DNA from: a virus
IMG/VR virus record: IMGVR_UViG_3300046507_000282
Span: 29,888-93,887 of that record
Strand: one strand, 5' to 3'
DNA length: 64,000 nt
Shown: piece by piece, positions 14,338 to 23,128 of the stretch
Position numbering within the stretch: position 1 is the first letter of the stretch
Layout of the letters: each line of letters starts with the position of its first letter
Position numbers and translations under genes: made by a program
Notes under the pieces: model-generated
What the model was told of the DNA's origin: nothing
The model's database searches: none
What the model saw: only the letters and a program-made list of their open reading frames with translations

Positions 14338-14993
14338 TTGCCGCCCGTCAGTTTCTTCGTCACGCTCGCTGTCAGCGCCTTGACGTTGGAGCTAGTCACG
14401 CGAAGCGCGGTAGAGCCGTTGCCGTTGTGCATAATCTTCGCGGCAGCCATCGGGTCACCGATCAACGCAGGCGGATCGACTTGCATGCCCTCGACGGCGT
14501 TGTGCGATTCAGCCGCGCCGGGCAGATAAGGCGGATAGTCCGTGCCCACGCCGCCCGTTTGCATGAGCCCGGTGTAGCGCTTCTGGAATTCGAGCCCGCG
14601 AAACTTCAGATCCTCGACGGTCTCAGTGCTCGCCAGCTTCACCCAGCCGCCCATGTCGTCAATGAGCTTGTTGATGATCGGGTCATCGAAGCACACCGAG
14701 CGATAGTGGCCCACCACGCGTACCGCCTTCTCGACCTTCGTCCATGCGCGCAGCGAGCGCGTCGCCGAGCCGCCGGCCAGGTGCAGAACAATATCGGCAG
14801 GCTTCGGCTGAAACTTGCCTTGGTCCGGATCGAACACATGGCGATTCAGCGCCGTCGCAATGTCTTCGAGCGGGAACTGCATCAAGCCTTCGAACCAGAG
14901 TTCGATCACGTCGGGCGTCATCGCCGCACCAGGGTACAGCTTCAGGGTGCGCGTCAGCACCTTGCCAAAAGCGACTGCGTCTTGCGGTTGCAT
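14334..14993 (-). CDS. DUF6475-like protein, possible helicase loader, 219 aa
   Basis: Segments FPLEDIATALNRHVFDPDQG, KPADIVLHLAGG and VCFDDPIINKLIDDMGGW match the DUF6475 pattern common in proteobacterial prophages. The gene follows the replication initiator as P follows O in lambda, so a primosome role is inferred from position. Length is typical. Confidence 0.8.
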   Translation of the reverse strand: MQPQDAVAFGKVLTRTLKLYPGAAMTPDVIELWFEGLMQFPLEDIATALNRHVFDPDQGKFQPKPADIVLHLAGGSATRSLRAWTKVEKAVRVVGHYRSVCFDDPIINKLIDDMGGWVKLASTETVEDLKFRGLEFQKRYTGLMQTGGVGTDYPPYLPGAAESHNAVEGMQVDPPALIGDPMAAAKIMHNGNGSTALRVTSSNVKALTASVTKKLTGGK

Positions 14994-14998
14994 CCCCG

Positions 14999-15949
14999 TT
15001 ACTCCATTTCAAACGTGTTGCCGTCATCGGGCGGCACATAACCGGCTTCCGGCGCGGCGGCGGGCGTCCCGTATTTCGCCGCCATGTTCGCCGCGAACTC
15101 GGCGGCAGCAGCGTCTAGCTGCTCGCCCTGCACCTGCGCCTTGTTCTTTGGTCCCTTGGTATTGCCCGTAGTGGCCGGGGCCGTCACCGCGCCGTTACGC
15201 GGGCCGTAGTGGCCCGTATCGCCATCGTTCTCGACCCACTTCGCCATGAAGCCGCCCCAGCCCTTGCCAGCCGCGTAGGCGATTGCTTCAGGGAAGGTCC
15301 AGCCGAGTTTTGCAGCCTCGCTGGCCGCCTGTTCGAACGCCGTTGTCGTAGCAACGAGGTTCTTTGCTTTGCGGGCCTTCAGCCAGTCGGCGGCGTGTTG
15401 CGGATCGACACCCATGCCTTCGAGTTCTTTTTGCTCGGCGCTAACCTTCTGAGCCGAAGGCGAAGAAGGTTTAGGTTTACTCTTCTTCTTATTCTTATCT
15501 TTATCTAGCTCCGACTTTTGGCTCTTTTCGTCCTCGCCTTGTCCTGAATTTTGCGGACATTCTGCGGACGGATCGGGGAAAAGCTGCGCCGTTTCTCCGA
15601 CAGCACCGCGCGCCAATGCTTTGCGCTTCGCGTCTTCGGCACGCTTTTTAGCGGACGCTCCGTTATGTTCCTCGAATTTCAGGATGGTCAGGCCGGTTGA
15701 GTCGGCGTAAAGCCAGCCGATTGAAACTAGCGCATCGCCGAAACCAGGGATTCCCGTCTTGCGGTCTACCGTCTTCAGATTCATGCCGGGCAGTTCGCCC
15801 TTTGCAGAATGCGAGTCTGCGGTTGCCCACAGCCAGTACAGGCCGCCGACAACCGTTGCCTCACCTACACCCGCCTTATCGCAGAGCGCACCAATCCGAG
15901 GGTCGTCCCACAAATTCGTGCGCACCTTAATCCAGTCTGTTGCCGCCAT
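14999..15949 (-). CDS. Replication initiation protein, lambda O-like, 316 aa
   Basis: The N-terminal 115 residues (MAATDWIKVRTNLWDDPR, then GIPGFGDALVSIGWL) look like the winged-helix domain of phage replisome organisers. A charged Lys/Ser linker (about 135-175) leads to a C-terminal domain. ATG at 15949 is chosen because AGGA lies 8 bases upstream. It is directly downstream of the Cro-like gene, the usual place for O-type genes. An origin may lie inside or near this gene, but I saw no clear iterons. Confidence 0.78.
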   Translation of the reverse strand: MAATDWIKVRTNLWDDPRIGALCDKAGVGEATVVGGLYWLWATADSHSAKGELPGMNLKTVDRKTGIPGFGDALVSIGWLYADSTGLTILKFEEHNGASAKKRAEDAKRKALARGAVGETAQLFPDPSAECPQNSGQGEDEKSQKSELDKDKNKKKSKPKPSSPSAQKVSAEQKELEGMGVDPQHAADWLKARKAKNLVATTTAFEQAASEAAKLGWTFPEAIAYAAGKGWGGFMAKWVENDGDTGHYGPRNGAVTAPATTGNTKGPKNKAQVQGEQLDAAAAEFAANMAAKYGTPAAAPEAGYVPPDDGNTFEME

Positions 15950-16048
15950 TCTGTTTGTCCTACAGGTCTTGTGTTGCTTGCCGCACACATCCGGCACTAT
16001 TTAGAGGGAGTCTGTAGATTTTCTGATTGCAGAAAGTACCGATTCTGA

Positions 16049-16372
16049 TTAATGTGCAGATTCGGTGGTAGGATTCTCAGGTGCGGAGTCCTTCAGGTGC
16101 GCAAGTTTGAGGACTTGAGACTGTGTCGGCTCCCAGCCTTTGTAACGCTCCGGATAGATCAGGTGCATTTCGGTCAGTTCGCTGCGGAACAGGGCGGAGA
16201 TTTTTTCGGCGGCGAGCGGAGACGGGCGATTCAGGCCGTTCTCCAGCTTGGAAATCCAGCCGTTGTCCATGCCGACCATGGCACCGAGTTCTACTGTTGT
16301 GAGGCCGATGGCACGGCGCAGCTTGCCGAGCGGCGTCTGAAACGAAAGGGGGTTTTCTGCTTTGCGCGCCAT
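16049..16372 (-). CDS. Cro-like XRE-family regulator, 107 aa
   Basis: Residues 14-65 are an XRE helix-turn-helix: PLGKLRRAIGLTTVELGAMV, then DNGWISKLENGLNRPS. It is the first gene leftwards from the switch and diverges from the repressor, so a Cro role is inferred. The C-terminal 40 residues are an extra segment. ATG at 16372 fits the XRE domain start. Confidence 0.82.
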   Translation of the reverse strand: MARKAENPLSFQTPLGKLRRAIGLTTVELGAMVGMDNGWISKLENGLNRPSPLAAEKISALFRSELTEMHLIYPERYKGWEPTQSQVLKLAHLKDSAPENPTTESAH

Positions 16373-16403
16373 AAAATTCTCTGAAAATGGTTGTTGAGCC
16401 GCA

Positions 16404-16432
16404 ATTATGCTGGGCAAGCAGATTTAAGGCAA
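16404..16432 (-). promoter_or_regulatory. Early leftward promoter with operator half-site
   Basis: Minus strand TTGCCT (16432-16427), 17-base spacer, CATAAT (16409-16404). The spacer contains AAGCAGATT on the plus strand (GCAGATT 16418-16424), so repressor bound here would block Cro and replication genes. Confidence 0.8.
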
Positions 16433-16565
16433 GGCAGTACGGTCTGACCCCGTGAAATAGCGGAGAAATGAAACTTGTATCTGAGTTGCATCAAAGCAAC
16501 AATTTAGCGACTGCTTATTGAAATCTAATTGAAAGTTTTACTGAATGTTACAGGGGAGTCTCTAA
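16433..16565 (+). promoter_or_regulatory. Switch region and probable repressor promoter
   Basis: The AT-rich stretch upstream of the repressor contains TTGAAA (16519-16524) with CTGAAT 16 bases on, a weak candidate promoter. A GTTGCATCAAAGCAAC hairpin lies around 16486-16501, and GGGGAG precedes the repressor ATG. Confidence 0.5.
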
Positions 16566-17294
16566 ATGAACCAGGAAATCGGCAGCATCATCAAACATCA
16601 TCGCAAGCGGCTGGGCCTTACGCTGCTTGAGTTGCAGAAGAGGACGGGCATAAACAACGGCAATCTGTCGAAGATCGAGCGCGGGCAACAATCCCTTACA
16701 AATGACTCTATGAAGTCGATTGCGTCTGCCCTCGGAATGTCGTTGTCGGATCTTTTTTCTGCGCAACAAGCACAACCCGTAATTTTGGGACACAATAGCG
16801 CCGCGGCGAAGGTGCAACATCTGGTGCGGCTAGCCAGCGAGTTAGAAACATTTGACCAAATTTCTGAGGATGAAAACGTGGCAATCGGGATGGTTTCGCC
16901 TGTTGTGGACGCGGTTCGAGGTGGAATAAAAGTAGAGGTAGACGAGAAAAACGCCCATCTTTTTACGGGCAGCGAACTGAAGGAGATTACAAGCGCTCCG
17001 TCGCATGTTGGTGCATACGTGATCGGCGACGATTTGATGGAGCCGCGTCTGTACAAGGGCGATACCGTCCTGGTTGACCTGGCTGACACACAGATTCCTG
17101 CCGCTGGTGGCGTGTTCTGCGTGGTAATGGATGATGAGATCGGCGTGCGTCGTCTGCTGCCCTACCCGGGTCGCGGCATGCGCATAATTTGTGACAATTC
17201 GAAGTATCCGGAAGCGGTGCTCGACCAGCGTCAGGCGCTCGCTGTTCACATCGTCGGACGCCTCAAGATGGTCCGCAGCAAGCAGGGACTGTAA
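16566..17294 (+). CDS. CI-like repressor, XRE plus S24-like domain lacking catalytic residues, 242 aa
   Basis: Residues 5-65 form the DNA-binding XRE domain (LGLTLLELQKRTGINNGNLSKIERG). Residues about 145-235 form an S24/LexA-like domain. In active members the motif is GDSMEP; here residues 154-160 are GDDLMEP, with Leu157 where Ser belongs. The partner Lys (usually VKR) is Arg195 (VRRLL). It should fold and dimerise but not self-cleave, so RecA-driven cleavage is unlikely. GGGGAG precedes the start. It probably binds the GCAGATT sites. Confidence 0.88.
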   Translation: MNQEIGSIIKHHRKRLGLTLLELQKRTGINNGNLSKIERGQQSLTNDSMKSIASALGMSLSDLFSAQQAQPVILGHNSAAAKVQHLVRLASELETFDQISEDENVAIGMVSPVVDAVRGGIKVEVDEKNAHLFTGSELKEITSAPSHVGAYVIGDDLMEPRLYKGDTVLVDLADTQIPAAGGVFCVVMDDEIGVRRLLPYPGRGMRIICDNSKYPEAVLDQRQALAVHIVGRLKMVRSKQGL

Positions 17295-17316
17295 AGCCCT
17301 CGCCGCAGTAGAAATG

Positions 17317-17340
17317 AAGCCCGGTTCGCCGGGCTTTTTT
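17317..17340 (+). terminator. Repressor terminator
   Basis: AAGCCCGG-TTCG-CCGGGCTT (17317-17336) is an 8-bp stem with a stable TTCG loop followed by a T-run. Confidence 0.92.
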
Positions 17341-17350
17341 AATGCCCTCT

Positions 17351-17390
17351 GCAGATTCTGCTTGATTCTTCTTTTTAGGCAGAATAGAAT
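17351..17390 (+). promoter_or_regulatory. Promoter with GCAGATTCTGC palindrome
   Basis: TTGATT (17362-17367) and TAGAAT (17385-17390) are 17 bases apart. The 11-base palindrome GCAGATTCTGC (17351-17361) abuts the -35 box and a GCAGAAT half-site overlaps the -10. It drives 17431-18736. Confidence 0.8.
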
Positions 17391-17430
17391 GGTTTCCATC
17401 GCAGCAACGAACCCCGATGGAGACCAAGCC

Positions 17431-17763
17431 ATGAACCGAAATCAAGAAATCGCTCAAACCATCCTCTCGCAAATCGGCGGCCAGCGTCGCCTGGTTTTGA
17501 TGACCGGCGCAAAGCACTTCGTCGCCATCGAGTCTGGCCTGCAATTCAAGATCGGCGGTGGCGCGAAGGACGGCATCAACTGCGTGCGCATCACCCTGAC
17601 GCCGATGGATGAATACAAGGTCGAATTCATCCGGACGCGCGGCATGAAGGCCACGCCGGTAGCGACGCACGACGGCGCACACGCCGAAGACCTCGTAACC
17701 CTGTTCCAGAAAGAAACCGGCTTCACGCTCGCAATCCCGCGCATTCGCGGCATCAACGCCTAA
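17431..17763 (+). CDS. Conserved phage protein of unknown function, 110 aa
   Basis: The start ATG is the first after the promoter, with GGAG 9-10 bases upstream. The sequence ILSQIGGQRRLVLMTGAKHF, then VRITLTPMDEYKVEFIRTRG matches a family I recognise from many phages and mobile elements, always small and without known activity. Confidence 0.8.
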   Translation: MNRNQEIAQTILSQIGGQRRLVLMTGAKHFVAIESGLQFKIGGGAKDGINCVRITLTPMDEYKVEFIRTRGMKATPVATHDGAHAEDLVTLFQKETGFTLAIPRIRGINA

Positions 17764-17804
17764 GACAACCGTGCCCGGTTCGCCGGGCTCACCAGGAGAC
17801 CACC

Positions 17805-18131
17805 ATGAAAGCAGACCTCAAAGTTCTCACCGCAATCGTCGGCGCACTCAACGTCCTAATCCACATGCGCGACACGTCCCGCTACAACGAAGCGGGTAAG
17901 ATTGGCCCGGATCGTACCGCACGCGACCTCTGCCGCTCGGCTCGCAGCATCGCGCAGGAGGCTATTGTCTCGGCTATGCAAATCGACAATGATGGCAGCG
18001 ACAAGGCGCAGGAAATCCTCTCAAACGCACGTAAGCAGTGCATCGCCATAATCGCCGCACTGAAGGAAATGGATACCGATCCGTCGTTTCGGATTGCCGA
18101 AGTGTTTGACCTTATCGACTACTGCGCGTGA
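17805..18131 (+). CDS. Hypothetical helical protein, 108 aa
   Basis: AGGAG lies 7-8 bases before ATG. All predicted segments are helical (LKVLTAIVGALNVLIH, DLCRSARSIAQEAIVSAM). No family recognised. Confidence 0.75.
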   Translation: MKADLKVLTAIVGALNVLIHMRDTSRYNEAGKIGPDRTARDLCRSARSIAQEAIVSAMQIDNDGSDKAQEILSNARKQCIAIIAALKEMDTDPSFRIAEVFDLIDYCA

Positions 18132-18141
18132 GGAAAGCGAT

Positions 18142-18366
18142 ATGAAAGTCCTGACCCAATCTGAAGCGCAGTCGCTCTACACTGCGATGACGCACCTGAA
18201 TAATCTCGACGCAGAATTCACCTTCTCTGTGACGAACGCATTCGGCGACGTTACCGTGAAGTCCATTAGCAATGGCTGGGGCGTCGCTGTCCTGCTCGGC
18301 GATACGATCATCGCGCAGTATGACAACCAGGCTGAATTCGCAACCGACTACGGCGTGAGCATCTGA
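18142..18366 (+). CDS. Hypothetical protein, 74 aa
   Basis: AGGAAAG lies about 8 bases before the ATG at 18142. The strand-rich C-terminal half (VTVKSISNGWGVAVLLGDTIIAQY) resembles a small beta sheet. Function unknown. Confidence 0.7.
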   Translation: MKVLTQSEAQSLYTAMTHLNNLDAEFTFSVTNAFGDVTVKSISNGWGVAVLLGDTIIAQYDNQAEFATDYGVSI

Positions 18367-18367
18367 C

Positions 18368-18736
18368 ATGATCGAAACGAACAACGAAGCGCCCGTGAGC
18401 CTGACAGAGGCACTCAGCGCGCACCGCATCGGCCTGACCGCCGTCGCTGCGAACAAGGTATTGCACAGTGCGGGCATGACGGAACTGCGTTGGCGTGCGT
18501 CGTCCGTCGCCACACGCCCGCCGAAGTCGTACCGCGCAGCATCGCCGAAGGGCGAGCAATACGGCGCGATTAACGAGAAGAACTCAGTCCCCAGCGGCGA
18601 CCCGATCTTGCTGAAGTATCTGCCGTCGCGCTTCGCTGCGCTGTGGAACCATCCTGACGTGCAGGAAACGCTGGCCGCGATGGTCAAGGAAGGCGAGGTT
18701 CGCTACCGCGCTACGGATACCGCAGACGCTTTCTAG
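18368..18736 (+). CDS. Hypothetical protein, 122 aa
   Basis: It starts one base after the upstream stop. The N-terminal LTEALSAHRIGLTAVAANKVLHSAGM is helical, possibly DNA-binding; the C-terminus has a phage-protein-like WNHPDVQETLAAMVKEGEVRY. A terminator follows at once. Confidence 0.75.
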   Translation: MIETNNEAPVSLTEALSAHRIGLTAVAANKVLHSAGMTELRWRASSVATRPPKSYRAASPKGEQYGAINEKNSVPSGDPILLKYLPSRFAALWNHPDVQETLAAMVKEGEVRYRATDTADAF

Positions 18737-18743
18737 TCATCCG

Positions 18744-18767
18744 AGCCCGCCGAGAGCGGGCTTTTCT
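18744..18767 (+). terminator. Rho-independent terminator
   Basis: AGCCCGC (18744-18750) and GCGGGCT (18756-18762) with a 5-base loop, then a short T-run. Confidence 0.88.
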
Positions 18768-18783
18768 TCGCCTGAAAACCTTC

Positions 18784-18837
18784 TTCTGCCGCAGAAAATG
18801 CTTGCCGACAATCTGTGATCTGCGTATAGTACAGATT
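18784..18837 (+). promoter_or_regulatory. Recombination-operon promoter with palindromic operators
   Basis: TTGCCG (18802-18807) and TATAGT (18825-18830), spacer 17. The palindrome TTCTGCCGCAGAA (18784-18796) lies upstream, and AATCTGT (18810-18816) with ACAGATT (18831-18837) forms a second inverted repeat across the -10 box. Both fit the repressor half-site family. Confidence 0.82.
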
Positions 18838-18883
18838 CTAGTTTGTCGGGGGCTGGCTCCCGGTACGAATAAAGGTTATTGGG

Positions 18884-19711
18884 ATGTCCGAAGCATTCAA
18901 ACGTGTTATTGAAGTCCGCGCATCCTCATGGGGCGCGCTGTTCGACTGCAGCTACAAATGGCAGGGCGAACACCTTCTCGGAATGCGCCGCCCTTCTGGC
19001 ATCCGAGCACTTCTCGGCACCGCAGTTCATGCGGGAACCGCCGCATTCGATCAGGCAAAGATGGACCGCAGGCCGATCACGGCCATGGAAGCGGCAGACT
19101 ATCTGCTCGAAGCGCTTCACCAGCCTACCGACGATGTCGATTACAAGCAGGACACGTCAATCAACATGCGCCAGGCCGAACAGATCGGCCTCACGCTTCT
19201 GACTAAGTACTGCCACGAAATCAGCCCGCGCTACGAATTCCGCGCCATCGAAATGAAGATGGAGCCGATGGATATCGACTGCGGCGACGGCCTGATTATC
19301 CGCCTGAAGGGAACCATGGACCGTTCGCGCGTCGCGGAGTCGAACGACGGCGACGGCGATGTTATTCCGGACGTGAAAACGGGCGCTCGCCTGTTCGATT
19401 CTGAAGGTGGCGTTCTGCTGAAGGCGCGCTCTGCGCAGCTTGGCGCGTACTCGCTCATGTACGAGAACCAGACCGACCGCCATACCGTCGGCGGCCAGAT
19501 CATCGCACTCGAAACCGCGTCTCAAGCACGCGTCGGCGTGAGTCCAATTTTCAATGTCAAGCAGCCCATGACGGGAACGCCTACTCAGAAGGGTTTGATC
19601 GAGTACGCCGCTGGCATGTTCAAGTCCGGGGACTTTCTCCCCAATCCGCAAAGCGCGCTCTGTAGCGAGAAGTTCTGTGCGCGTTACAACACCTGCATTT
19701 TCCACGACTAA
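18884..19711 (+). CDS. Cas4/RecB-like PD-(D/E)XK exonuclease with Fe-S-type cysteines, 275 aa
   Basis: Motifs in order: Cys22, His49 (AVHAG), Asp146 (GTMDR), Asp163-x-Lys165 (PDVKTG) and Gln185 (SAQLGAY). These are the RecB-family nuclease core. Cys260, Cys265 and Cys271 near the end plus Cys22 form the four-cysteine pattern that binds an iron-sulphur cluster in Cas4 and AddB. It directly precedes recT, so it probably resects DNA ends for RecT annealing, as RecE or lambda Exo do. Confidence 0.88.
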   Translation: MSEAFKRVIEVRASSWGALFDCSYKWQGEHLLGMRRPSGIRALLGTAVHAGTAAFDQAKMDRRPITAMEAADYLLEALHQPTDDVDYKQDTSINMRQAEQIGLTLLTKYCHEISPRYEFRAIEMKMEPMDIDCGDGLIIRLKGTMDRSRVAESNDGDGDVIPDVKTGARLFDSEGGVLLKARSAQLGAYSLMYENQTDRHTVGGQIIALETASQARVGVSPIFNVKQPMTGTPTQKGLIEYAAGMFKSGDFLPNPQSALCSEKFCARYNTCIFHD

Positions 19712-19724
19712 GAGGACTCCTGAA

Positions 19725-20999
19725 GTGGCAACCGCAATTTCAGCACTGAAGCAGCCGGAACAACAGGCTGTAGCGAAGAAGCCGAAGACGATTTTCGATC
19801 TTCTCACTGAAGACAAGGCCCGTCGCGCGATTGCATCCGTGGCCGGTCAGTACATGACGCCTGAGCGCTTCCTGCGCCTGGCTATCAACTGCCTCAAAAA
19901 GACTCCGAAGCTCATGGAGTGCGACCCGCAAAGCGTTCTCGGCTCGTTCATGGCGAGCGCGGCGCTCGGGCTCGAACCGAACACGGTTCTGCAGCAGGCG
20001 TTTCTGATTCCCTACGGCGTGCGCGGCAAGATTCCCGGCACAAATGACTGGGGCATCACGCACTATGACTGCCAGTTTCAGATCGGCTATCGCGGCTTTA
20101 TCACGCTGGCGCACCGCTCGCCGCACATTACCACCATCGAAGCCGAAGCCATCCACTCGGGCGACCACTTCAAGCACCGCAAGGGCTCCGTATCCTTCCT
20201 CGAATACGAGAAGGCGCTTATCAATCGCGGCGACCTGATCGGCTCGTACGCTTACTCGAAGCTCGAAGGCGGCGGCGAGGCGGCAACCATTCTCCCGCTG
20301 GACGAAATCCACAAAATCCGCTCGCGCTCGGAAACGTATCAGGCGCTGATTCGCGGCGCGGACAAGCAGGGCTTGAAGGACTGGGAGAAAAAGAAGGCCG
20401 AAGAGAAGCTGGCCGGTACGCCGTGGGTTATGTGGGAAGACGATATGTCGGCGAAGTCAGCAATCAAAAAGCACTCGAAGCAGTTGCCGATGAATCCGGG
20501 CGACCCCATGGCCGCCGCAGTGTCGCTCGATGCCGACCGCGAAGACGGCAAGACGATTGACATGGCCGATCTCACCGACGTGGAAAAGATGCGCGCGGTC
20601 ATGGAAGACGGCGACGCACCGCCCGAAATGGCTGGCGATGCACCGGCAGCACTGACGAACGAACAAGGCGGCGAAACGCTGGACTTCGGCAGCGCGCAGC
20701 AAGGTGAGAAGGTGGACGTGGGCCACTTCAATGCGCAGCAGCGCGAGCAGGCTAAGCAGCAAGCGACGGACGTGGATTCTACGCCGAAGGGCAACGCACC
20801 AGAAGGTAGCGGTCTGGCGCAACTGGAGGCGGCGATCAAGTCGGAAACGAACACCGACGAACTCGACCTTCTGGCCGACCAAATCCGCTCGCTGGCAGCC
20901 GCAGACCAGCCGCGCATGAACAAGCTGTACCGCACTCGCCGCGCCGAACTCGCGAACGCAGGCAAGCCCGCTCAACAAGACGCTTTTTCGATGGACTAA
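19725..20999 (+). CDS. recT: RecT-family single-strand annealing protein, 424 aa
   Basis: The GTG at 19725 follows AGAGGA by about 8 bases. Residues about 45-245 hold RecT hallmarks: FLRLAINCLKKTPKL, SVLGSFMASAALGLEPN and CQFQIGYRGFITLAHRS. The C-terminal 150 residues are an acidic, Gln/Ala-rich extension ending DAFSMD. RecT coats ssDNA and anneals it to complement. Exonuclease, RecT, SMC-like ATPase and SSB together make a complete phage recombination cassette. Confidence 0.93.
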   Translation: MATAISALKQPEQQAVAKKPKTIFDLLTEDKARRAIASVAGQYMTPERFLRLAINCLKKTPKLMECDPQSVLGSFMASAALGLEPNTVLQQAFLIPYGVRGKIPGTNDWGITHYDCQFQIGYRGFITLAHRSPHITTIEAEAIHSGDHFKHRKGSVSFLEYEKALINRGDLIGSYAYSKLEGGGEAATILPLDEIHKIRSRSETYQALIRGADKQGLKDWEKKKAEEKLAGTPWVMWEDDMSAKSAIKKHSKQLPMNPGDPMAAAVSLDADREDGKTIDMADLTDVEKMRAVMEDGDAPPEMAGDAPAALTNEQGGETLDFGSAQQGEKVDVGHFNAQQREQAKQQATDVDSTPKGNAPEGSGLAQLEAAIKSETNTDELDLLADQIRSLAAADQPRMNKLYRTRRAELANAGKPAQQDAFSMD

Positions 21000-21002
21000 C
21001 AA

Positions 21003-22805
21003 ATGCGCTTCAACCATATCAAGATCAGCAATATCTTCGGCGCGCGCCATATCGACATGGAATTTACGACGCCGATCACCCTGTTTTGCGGCCCCAACGG
21101 GGCCTGCAAGTCCAGTATCCAAGAGGGCGTCCGGATGGCGTTCTCGGGCGACACGACGCGCGTCAATCTGAAGCGCGACTACCCGCTGATCGTCACCGAA
21201 GGCGCGAAGGCTGGCGGCGTGCGCGTGACGACTGACGAAGGATTCGCATCCATCGCCATGCCGAAGGGTCTGCATGCGCTCGGCGACGGGCTCGAAAAGG
21301 GATTACCTGACGCCCTGCCCTACGTCCTGAATGCGCAGCAGTTCGCCGGGATGAAAGAGGACGACCGCCGCACCTTCCTGTTCGGCCTGACGAATAGCCA
21401 GGTCACGGTTGAATCGCTCAAGCGCATGCTGAAAGAGGCGGAGTGCGATGACGCCCGCGTGGCGCAAGTTCTCCCGCTGCTGAAGTCGATCATCGGGTTC
21501 CCTGCGGCAGAAAAGTTCGCAGCCGGGAAGGCGACCGAAGCAAAAGGCGCGTGGCAGCAAGTCACGGGCGAGAAGTACGGTTCGGTAAAGGGCGAATCGT
21601 GGGAAGCCGATAAGCCGACGTTCGACGTGGACGCGCTGGAGTACTGGCAAGAGGAAGTCACGCACCGCCGTGAAGACCTCAATAAGGCTTCTCAGGCGCT
21701 CGGCAGCCTCAAGACGATGCACGCTCAGGCCGCGACCGAAGCGGGCCGCCGTGAGCTTCTTACGAACCGCGCAGGCCGCGTCGCGGAACTGACGGCCATC
21801 TTGAACAAGGAAACGTCGTCGCTGGTTGATCTCGAAGAGAAGGTCAAGGAACTCGAAGCGATGGCTGGCGAGGCCCCGAAGGTCGGTATCGAGCACGACT
21901 TCGCCCGCGCCATTGAATTTGCTCTCGATGCGCTCGGCGACGATCAGCGCGCAAGCGTCATGGCGACCGTCGAAAAGCTGAAGGTCCCGTTCAATGCATA
22001 CGTGGCAAAGAATGGCCTTCCGAGCAATAGCGGCGACGAGGCAGCGCGCGATGCGCTTCCGGAGGCACGCGCAAAGGTCACCGCGAAGAAAAACGCAGTA
22101 CAGACCAACACCCGCGCGCTGAAGGAATGCGAGACCGCGGCGGCGCAACTGGCCGACATGGGCGAGATCGAGACCGTCACCGACGAAGCGCTCACCGAAG
22201 GCGCGGCGATCATTGCCAAGCTGCAGGCGCACCTGGACGAAGCCAGCACGGAACTCGCCAAGATCGCGACGGTACGCGACGCCGCCGACGGCGCAGAGCA
22301 AAAGACGAAGGATGCGAAGGCCGCGCACGTCGAAGCAACCGAGTGGACGAAGCTCGCGAAGGCGCTCGGTGCGGACGGCATCCCGGCGCAGATTCTGGCG
22401 AACGCGCTCAAGCCGATCAATACGGAACTTCGCAAGTCGTCGCTGGCGACTGGCTGGCGTCAGGCGGCCATCAACGCCGACATGTCGATCACCGCCGAGG
22501 GCCGCATCTATAGCCTGCTGTGCGAGTCTGAAAAGTGGCGCGTGGACGCAATGATTGCCGAGGCTATCAGCGGCATCAGCGGGCTCGGCGTGCTCATGCT
22601 TGACCGTGTGGACGTGCTCGAACCGAAGGCCCGCCCGGAACTGATTCGCTGGCTCCATGGTCGCGCCACCGAAGGGGCGATCAACACCGCGATCCTCTGC
22701 GCGACCCTGAAGGAGCGCCCGAAGGGAATGCCCCCGACGATTCAGCCGGTATGGCTCGAAGAAGGCGAAGTCGTGGAAGCCGCAGAACTGGCGGCGGCAG
22801 CTTAA
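21003..22805 (+). CDS. SMC/Rad50-like ATPase, 600 aa
   Basis: The N-terminus (ISNIFGARHIDMEF, then GPNGACKSS at residues 30-38) is an SMC/RecF-type ATP-binding head; the usual Gly before Lys is Cys35. The centre (about 180-480) is a long coiled coil. Walker B lies near residue 534 (GVLMLDRVDVLEP). It is shorter than SbcC. It starts 3 bases after recT and probably acts on DNA ends with the neighbouring exonuclease. No SbcD partner is visible. Confidence 0.85.
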   Translation: MRFNHIKISNIFGARHIDMEFTTPITLFCGPNGACKSSIQEGVRMAFSGDTTRVNLKRDYPLIVTEGAKAGGVRVTTDEGFASIAMPKGLHALGDGLEKGLPDALPYVLNAQQFAGMKEDDRRTFLFGLTNSQVTVESLKRMLKEAECDDARVAQVLPLLKSIIGFPAAEKFAAGKATEAKGAWQQVTGEKYGSVKGESWEADKPTFDVDALEYWQEEVTHRREDLNKASQALGSLKTMHAQAATEAGRRELLTNRAGRVAELTAILNKETSSLVDLEEKVKELEAMAGEAPKVGIEHDFARAIEFALDALGDDQRASVMATVEKLKVPFNAYVAKNGLPSNSGDEAARDALPEARAKVTAKKNAVQTNTRALKECETAAAQLADMGEIETVTDEALTEGAAIIAKLQAHLDEASTELAKIATVRDAADGAEQKTKDAKAAHVEATEWTKLAKALGADGIPAQILANALKPINTELRKSSLATGWRQAAINADMSITAEGRIYSLLCESEKWRVDAMIAEAISGISGLGVLMLDRVDVLEPKARPELIRWLHGRATEGAINTAILCATLKERPKGMPPTIQPVWLEEGEVVEAAELAAAA

Positions 22806-22853
22806 AGAACCATGTCGCCCGGCCACGCGCCGGGCACTCACCGGGGAAACGAT

Positions 22854-23117
22854 ATGGCGGGCAAAAAGAAGGCCGCACTGAGTCCAGAAGAACTCGCGGC
22901 CATCGCAGAGGAAAAACAGAAGATCGAAGATATGCGCGAACAGATTTTGTGCGCGTGCGCATCGGTTCCTGACTACATCAAAGACAAGGCGGGCGTCGTC
23001 GCGGTTCGCAACTGGAAGGCGGCGATGCTGCGCGCACGACGCGCGGCAGCAAGGGGAACACTTCCTTCCATGACGAAGGCTTTCAACGCACTGAATGCAG
23101 CATCAATTAAATCCTAA
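22854..23117 (+). CDS. Hypothetical basic helical protein, 87 aa
   Basis: GGGGAAA lies about 6 bases before the ATG at 22854. The N-terminal Lys-rich stretch (MAGKKKAALSPEE) is followed by two helices, the last rich in Arg/Ala (MLRARRAAARG). Between the ATPase and ssb, so a recombination accessory role is possible. Confidence 0.72.
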   Translation: MAGKKKAALSPEELAAIAEEKQKIEDMREQILCACASVPDYIKDKAGVVAVRNWKAAMLRARRAAARGTLPSMTKAFNALNAASIKS

Positions 23118-23128
23118 GGATTATCACC

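Noticed and set aside
21303-22841. Long minus-strand open frame opposite the SMC-like ATPase
   Set aside because: Shadow frame; the ATPase has recognisable Walker motifs and correct operon spacing.
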